Notes under the pieces: generated by a model
Database searches by the model: none
Told to the model about the DNA's origin: nothing
Seen by the model: only the letters and a program-made list of their open reading frames with translations
DNA from: UBA5186 sp040005095
GTDB lineage: Bacteria; Actinomycetota; Thermoleophilia; Gaiellales; Gaiellaceae
DNA: 8,546 bases
Assembly: GCA_040005095.1 (NCBI GenBank)
Contig: JBDTZN010000078.1
Location: 1-8,546 of the forward strand
Reading direction: 5' to 3'
In this document: one piece after another, positions 4,369 through 8,546 of the stretch
Layout: each line of letters starts with the position of its first letter
Position numbering within the stretch: the stretch's first letter is position 1
Program-made: the position numbers and the translations under genes

Positions 4369-6462
4369 CTACTTGCCGATGTTGCTTTCCGCCGCCGCTT
4401 CGACGTAACGCTCGACATCCTCATCAAGGAGCAGGCGGTCCTTGTGCAAGCGGTTGGCCGCGCGCGCGATCTGGCTGACGTACGTCCCGTGGTTGGCGTA
4501 CCGCTCCTCGATCGAGAGCCGCGGGTCGCCCGCAGCCAGTCGCTCGGCCCTCGTCTGCGCGAAGTCGATCTTCTGGCCGAACGCGTCACACAGGTCGTTA
4601 CCGGCGAACGCGGCCCCGCGCACGTTCCAGCCGGAATAGGTCGCCACCGGCACGGCGATCTCCGGTAGACGGATGCCGGCGACGTCGTTCCCGTCGGCAT
4701 CCGTCGTCGGCACGAAGACCGGATACGGCGAGCCCAGAAGCAGTGGGGGCAGGGTCGTCAGGATGCCTTGACCGAACATCGACCCGAAGTCGAACAAATC
4801 GCCGGTGCTCGTGCGCCCGTTGTACGTGACGCCGGGGATGGTGGGGAACCCGACGCCGGCCTGGGGCAGTGCCGGAACGGCCGTCCCGTTTCCACGCCTC
4901 GGCACACGGCTGGCAGGCGGCTCCGTGCCCGCGGTGAGCCACTGGTCGAGCGCAACGACGAGCGCCCGCAGACCTGCGTTCGGAACGAGTGGATTCCTGG
5001 GCTGCTGGCAGATGCCCAGCCCGCTCACGTTGGCATGCGGCAGGCTCGAGAAGAGGTAGAAACGAACGTTTTCCGGATCGGGAAGATCGTTTCCCAGAGT
5101 GTCGGTATGCAGGAGTGACCCGCCCTTGACCCAGTACTCGTTCTCCGAGTTCGATTCGAAGATGTTGGGGCAGGTGCCGCTCGCCAGGCAACGACGGAGG
5201 ACACCGTCGGTCTCTCCCGTCACCGGGTCGAAGGTCACCTGGTCCGCGAAGGGGAACTGGCGCTCCGGATACCAGCGGCCGATGTGCTGACGGTGCGTAC
5301 GCGAGGGCTGAGCAAACCGATAGTTGAAGAAGCCTCCGCTGCCTCCGCCCACCCAGTTGAGCATCGCGTCGATCGCCGGGCGACCCTGTTCGTCCTCGTT
5401 GAAGCCCAGATGCACGAAGTCACGCAGGAAGCGACAGGGCAGCGAGAAGCAAAAGGTGTAGACGAGCTGAGCGTCCCCCGCCAGGGGGTTCACGTTGCCG
5501 TGATCGTCCGTCGCGGCGTGACGCAGGAAGGCTGCGACATCGCGTGTGGCCGCGAAGCCGAGACCGACGACGAGCGGATCCTTCGCCGGGTAGGTGAACT
5601 CGTAGAGTCTCCCTTGCTGGAACGGCGTCCCGATGGGTAGCAGCCTGATCGCGTTGCCGCTCGAGCTGACGTAGCCCCAGTTGGTGGCGGGGATGGACAC
5701 CGGCGGGTCCGCGTAATGCTCGCGCACGGTGAGGCTGGCCAGCGACTTGTCCAGGCTCCCGGCGGCGTAGGTAAGTGGCCCCGTCATCGTTGTGCTGTTG
5801 TCGATCACGAACTCTTCGAGCGCGGGGCCGACGATGGAGGAGCCGTCCGGGTTGTGCGCGACCGGGACTGTGATCGTGAGACGGTTATTGCCCGGCGACA
5901 CAGTGGCGTCCCAGCCGCTCCAGACGAGCGTGTAGCCCTGGCGCATGAGGAAGCCATTGCCGGCGTCGGCCGCCGTTGTCGGATCATTCGGCGGGAGGGG
6001 AAAACTTCCGGGGCTGTTGTTGAGGTAGAGCATTGCGAACTTGCCGCCCCGGTTGTTGACGTCGTAGAGCACCCGGTGGTTGCCCATCGATCGATCGATC
6101 GGCCTGAGGATGAAGAGGTCCGTGGAGTACTCGACCATGCCGGCGGCGTTCTTGGGCGCCAGAGCGATGTCGGCGATGATCGCGTTCTTCGAGTCGGTGG
6201 GATCGACCTCGCCGTAGGCGCGACCGACGAGCTTTTCGTACTGGCCGACAGTGCCGAACGATGCACCCGCGAATGTCGGCGACTCCACGCGAGTGATCTG
6301 GATGCGGGTGATTCGCGCTTCTGCGAGGTCGGGCGCAGCGAGTCCGGCCGCGATCGTGAGAAAAAGCGCCGCGACAAGTGCAGCGCGCCGAAGACGTGCG
6401 CCTTTCGTCGCGCACCACGAGCCGTCAAAAGCGATCCCAGAGCTTTTCCTCATCGTTTTCAT
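4369..6462 (-). CDS. Secreted alpha/beta hydrolase, Abhydrolase_10 (PF20091) type
   Basis: 697 aa with the chosen ATG at 6462. The upstream frame is open to 6708, but those 82 residues are Arg-rich and overlap a better small gene. The ATGA overlap with that gene supports 6462. Residues 1-49 hold a long signal peptide (LRR before a hydrophobic core at 24-43, A-E-A cleavage). Family marks recalled for PF20091-type proteins: ITRIQITRVESPTF after the signal, YDVNNRGGK, GYTLVWSGWD, FLRDFVHLGFNEDEQGR (about 345-361), CLASGTCPNIFESNSENEYW (424-443), GGSLLHTD, GICQQPRNPL (about 483), and DPRLSIEERY near the end. The protein is thus full length. Activity is probably ester or related hydrolysis outside the membrane; the substrate is unknown. 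Oddity: the expected G-x-S-x-x-G elbow reads C-F-S-L-P-C (338-343), while a GGSGG sits at Ser375. It is coupled to the 70-aa gene upstream. Confidence 0.85.
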   Translation of the reverse strand: MKTMRKSSGIAFDGSWCATKGARLRRAALVAALFLTIAAGLAAPDLAEARITRIQITRVESPTFAGASFGTVGQYEKLVGRAYGEVDPTDSKNAIIADIALAPKNAAGMVEYSTDLFILRPIDRSMGNHRVLYDVNNRGGKFAMLYLNNSPGSFPLPPNDPTTAADAGNGFLMRQGYTLVWSGWDATVSPGNNRLTITVPVAHNPDGSSIVGPALEEFVIDNSTTMTGPLTYAAGSLDKSLASLTVREHYADPPVSIPATNWGYVSSSGNAIRLLPIGTPFQQGRLYEFTYPAKDPLVVGLGFAATRDVAAFLRHAATDDHGNVNPLAGDAQLVYTFCFSLPCRFLRDFVHLGFNEDEQGRPAIDAMLNWVGGGSGGFFNYRFAQPSRTHRQHIGRWYPERQFPFADQVTFDPVTGETDGVLRRCLASGTCPNIFESNSENEYWVKGGSLLHTDTLGNDLPDPENVRFYLFSSLPHANVSGLGICQQPRNPLVPNAGLRALVVALDQWLTAGTEPPASRVPRRGNGTAVPALPQAGVGFPTIPGVTYNGRTSTGDLFDFGSMFGQGILTTLPPLLLGSPYPVFVPTTDADGNDVAGIRLPEIAVPVATYSGWNVRGAAFAGNDLCDAFGQKIDFAQTRAERLAAGDPRLSIEERYANHGTYVSQIARAANRLHKDRLLLDEDVERYVEAAAESNIGK

Positions 6463-6671
6463 TTCCTCTCGATGGTGCTGCCATTGAGTTCGGGGTTGGG
6501 GTCGTTGATCGCCACGACCTCGATCCTCTTTCGTCCGCTTTCTGATCCGATTTGCGCGTATTCGGCGCGCCGCCGCGTCCTGCGTCGCCGCAGTGCCGTG
6601 ATCGCGATGAGGCCCACAGCAAGGCTGGCGGCCAGACCGGGGGTCAGGAGGCTCCAGTCGAAGCTCGTCAT
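6459..6671 (-). CDS. 70-aa single-pass membrane protein
   Basis: Small gene with an ideal ribosome site (GAGGAG five bases before the ATG at 6671). Its TGA overlaps the hydrolase ATG as ATGA (6462-6459), a standard translational-coupling arrangement. Residues about 8-27 (LLTPGLAASLAVGLIAITAL) form one transmembrane helix. RRRRTRRR at about 28-35 follows directly, so by the positive-inside rule the N-terminus faces out and the charged C-terminal 40 residues lie in the cytoplasm. No family is recognised. It might assist export, anchoring or control of the hydrolase; this is inferred only from the coupling. Confidence 0.6.
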   Translation of the reverse strand: MTSFDWSLLTPGLAASLAVGLIAITALRRRRTRRRAEYAQIGSESGRKRIEVVAINDPNPELNGSTIERK

Positions 6672-6799
6672 CGGCGCTCCTCGCTGTCGTCGCTTGCATT
6701 GCCCGCAAGCATCGGCGTGGGCGGTTGGCGGAAGGCTGGAATCCGCTAGGCGCCTGGTTGAAGGGGTGCTAGGTTCGAGCCGAAGGGAGGGGGAACCGC
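6672..6799. promoter_or_regulatory. Divergent promoter region
   Basis: 128 bases separate the minus-strand membrane-protein/hydrolase operon from the plus-strand regulator. They contain an inverted repeat, GCTTGC (6692-6697) and GCAAGC (6705-6710), with a seven-base spacer just upstream of the minus operon. There is also a perfect AGGCGCCT palindrome (6748-6755). GCTAGG occurs twice, 23 bases apart (6745 and 6768). The second occurrence gives TAGGTT (6770-6775), a TANNNT -10 candidate for the plus gene, with a likely start of transcription near 6782. No clear -35 is visible. A regulator binding here could affect both directions. Confidence 0.4.
6784..6793 (+). promoter_or_regulatory. Ribosome binding site fixing the regulator start
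   Basis: The purine run AGGGAGGGGG ends six bases before the ATG at 6800, a strong Shine-Dalgarno. It marks the ATG giving MHFRILGPLEV as the start, which is also where winged-helix regulators of this family normally begin. Confidence 0.75.
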
Positions 6800-8546
6800 A
6801 TGCATTTCCGCATTCTCGGTCCGCTCGAGGTCGAGGACGGGCCTCAGACCCTGCGGCTCGGCGGGCATCAGCAACGGGCTCTCCTCGCGCTCCTCCTGTT
6901 GCGCGCGAACGAGGTCGTGCCGGTCGACGAGATCGTCGAGGTCCTTTGGGGTGCCGAGCCGCCCGCGAGTGCGACGAAGAGCGTTCATGCGCTGATCTCG
7001 AAGCTGCGCCGGAGGCTTGAGGGAGAGGCCGCCGACGACCCGAACGGAGAAACGAGTGAGAACGGCGTTCTCTTGACGCGTCCGCACGGGTACGTGCTGA
7101 GGGTTGCGGACGGCGAGCTTGACCTTCATCGCTTTCAGTCGTTGCTGGAGGAGGGACGGGGGGCGCTCGCGGCCGGACAGGCTGCGGAGGCAGCGGAGAG
7201 ATTGCGCGAGGCGCTCGCGCTTTGGCGTGGTCCGCCGCTTGCCGAGTTTGCGTACGACTCGTTCGCCCAGGTCGAGATCGCCAGGCTCGAGGAGCTCCGG
7301 CTGTCAGGAGTCGAGGAGCGGATTGAAGCCGAGCTCGCGCTCGGCCTCCATCGCGAGTTGATCCCCGAGCTGGAGTCGCTTCTCAGCAAGAACCCCCTTC
7401 GAGAACGCCTGCGTGGACAGCTGATGCTCGCGCTGTATCGGTCCGGTCGCCAGGCGCAGGCACTCGACGCGTATCGGCGGGCGCGGCGCACGCTCGTGGA
7501 CGAGCTTGGGATCGAGCCGACCCCGGCGCTCCAGCGTCTGGAGCAGGCGATCCTCCGGCAGGACCAGTCGCTAGAGCTCAGCCGGGAGCTTCCGCCGCCG
7601 GTTGCGCCGGCGGGGGAGCTCGCGGCGGTGGTGGAGACGCAAGCCACGCGACGGAGGCTGTACTTGCGGGGGGTCGCCGTGCCCGCGGCCGCCGCTGCTG
7701 CCGCTGCGCTCATCGCTCTGCTCGCGTTCCAGGGCGGTGGAGACTCAATCGCGGTTCGACCGAACTCCGTCGCGGTGATCGATCCGGAGACGAACAAGCT
7801 CGTCGCAGACGTGGAGGTCGGGAAGCGGCCGGGACCCGTGGATTTCGGCGCGGGCGCGGTCTGGGTCGCAAACTTGGACGACTCGACCCTCTCGCGGATC
7901 AACCCGAAAACGCGAGAGGTCGAGCGCACGATCCCCATGCAGCACGTGTTTCCGGGCGGCATCGCGGCCGGCGAAGGAGGAGTCTGGGTCGCGAACGGAC
8001 CCGACAACGAGGTCGTTCGAGTCTCGCCCGATGCGAACGAAGTCGTCGACTCCGTCGCTACGAATCGGTGCAGCGGGTATGACGCCGGCATCGCGGTCGG
8101 CGGAGGAGCTGTCTGGTTCGTCTGCAACTTCGGCATCGCCCAGATCGATCCGGGAAGCAACAAGGCGCACCGTTTGCGTTATCTCGGTCTAGCACCGCGT
8201 GCGATCACCGTCGGGCTCGGCGCCGTCTGGGTCTCGAACGCTGACAACACCGTCTCCCGGATCAGCCCGCGAACGCACCAGGTGGAGACGCTCACCGTCG
8301 CCGACGACCCTAGGGGCCTTGGTACCGGCTATGGGGCGGTTTGGGTGAGCGCTTTTGGAGCCGACGCGATCTCGCGCCTCGCTGCAGCGCCGGAAGCGGG
8401 TTCACGCATCGGTTCCGAGAGCATCCGCGTCGGTGATGGCCCCGTCGACGTCGCTGTCGGCGCCGGTGGAGTCTGGGTCGCCAACAGTCGCGACGGCACC
8501 GTCTCGCGGATCGATCCGCAGTCGAACAAAGTCATCGCGACGATCC
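6800..8546 (+). CDS. BTAD (SARP/AfsR-type) regulator with membrane anchor and beta-propeller, partial
   Basis: 582 codons are visible and the gene runs off the window. Residues 1-100 are an OmpR-like winged helix (FRILGPLEV start, GGHQQRALLALLLL, VPVDEIVEVLWG, VHALISKLRRRL, LLTRPHGYVL). Residues about 106-252 are the bacterial transcriptional activator domain (ELDLHRF; LALWRGPPLAEF; LYRSGRQAQALDAYRRARR; ELGIEPTPALQRLEQAIL). RRRLYLRG precedes one transmembrane helix at about 291-310. This puts the DNA-binding half in the cytoplasm and the rest outside. From about 320 on, units of roughly 40 residues repeat G-x-G-A-V-W-V-A-N ... S-R-I-D-P, at about 350, 391, 434, 472, 510 and 554. This is the YVTN/NHL-like propeller pattern. 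The protein is probably a one-component membrane sensor-regulator. Its ligand is unknown. The divergent hydrolase operon is a plausible target. Confidence 0.88.
   Translation, partial: MHFRILGPLEVEDGPQTLRLGGHQQRALLALLLLRANEVVPVDEIVEVLWGAEPPASATKSVHALISKLRRRLEGEAADDPNGETSENGVLLTRPHGYVLRVADGELDLHRFQSLLEEGRGALAAGQAAEAAERLREALALWRGPPLAEFAYDSFAQVEIARLEELRLSGVEERIEAELALGLHRELIPELESLLSKNPLRERLRGQLMLALYRSGRQAQALDAYRRARRTLVDELGIEPTPALQRLEQAILRQDQSLELSRELPPPVAPAGELAAVVETQATRRRLYLRGVAVPAAAAAAAALIALLAFQGGGDSIAVRPNSVAVIDPETNKLVADVEVGKRPGPVDFGAGAVWVANLDDSTLSRINPKTREVERTIPMQHVFPGGIAAGEGGVWVANGPDNEVVRVSPDANEVVDSVATNRCSGYDAGIAVGGGAVWFVCNFGIAQIDPGSNKAHRLRYLGLAPRAITVGLGAVWVSNADNTVSRISPRTHQVETLTVADDPRGLGTGYGAVWVSAFGADAISRLAAAPEAGSRIGSESIRVGDGPVDVAVGAGGVWVANSRDGTVSRIDPQSNKVIATI

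Noticed and set aside
6463..6708. Upstream 82-residue extension of the hydrolase frame
   Set aside because: Arg-rich and not signal-like. It overlaps the better-supported 70-aa gene and would bury the real signal peptide internally.
5716..7020. 434-codon plus-strand ORF
   Set aside because: It runs antisense through the hydrolase and small membrane gene, then out of frame into the BTAD regulator. Both strands' real genes show family motifs here; this frame shows none.
7135..8163. 342-codon minus-strand ORF rich in Ser/Ala/Arg
   Set aside because: Antisense shadow of the BTAD/propeller gene. Its low-complexity composition is expected from the GC-rich opposite strand.

Overview
The window is high-GC DNA that looks like an actinobacterial chromosome, most likely class Thermoleophilia (Gaiellales/Solirubrobacterales-like). 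This placement is inference. It rests on base composition, candidate leaderless promoters, a membrane-anchored BTAD-domain regulator with a beta-propeller sensor, and a secreted protein with the Arg-rich beta-sandwich style often seen in that class. No rRNA or other phylogenetic marker is present.

Left part (1-4370) is accessory-looking and gene-poor. It opens with a small secreted Ig-like protein (110-505, +). A 427-base gap full of nested inverted repeats follows. Next comes a minus-strand helix-turn-helix ORF (start 1289) that runs into a frameshifted remnant of a large serine recombinase C-terminus (933-1084). The HTH segment and about 400 bases upstream of it form a repeat (about 1085-1752) that recurs in the same orientation at about 3499-4090 with a second HTH ORF (3365-3694, -). 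Between the two copies lies a secreted, membrane-anchored Thr/Pro-rich repeat protein of 402 aa (2096-3304, -), whose N-terminal stalk is encoded by 39-bp tandem repeats. After the second copy there is a fragment matching only the 3' end of a tRNA (4216-4240, -). Recombinase debris, direct repeats and a tRNA-end fragment together suggest an old integrated element or a hotspot for such elements.

Right part (4369-8546) is a conventional divergent locus. On the minus strand a 70-aa single-pass membrane protein (6459-6671) overlaps by ATGA the start of a secreted alpha/beta hydrolase of the Abhydrolase_10 (PF20091) type (4369-6462). On the plus strand, starting 128 bases away, is a BTAD/SARP-type regulator (6800 to beyond the window end): winged helix, BTAD, one transmembrane helix, then an extracytoplasmic propeller of at least six visible repeats. 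The shared intergenic region holds an inverted repeat and a -10-like box. The simplest reading is a membrane-spanning one-component regulator beside, and possibly controlling, a surface hydrolase operon.

Most notable observations: the duplicated HTH module with recombinase debris; a long branched inverted-repeat structure at 821-924; leaderless-type starts with the -10 box 6-7 bases before the start codon for three genes; an operator-like palindrome upstream of the second HTH ORF; and a Cys-flanked, glycine-less nucleophile elbow in the hydrolase.
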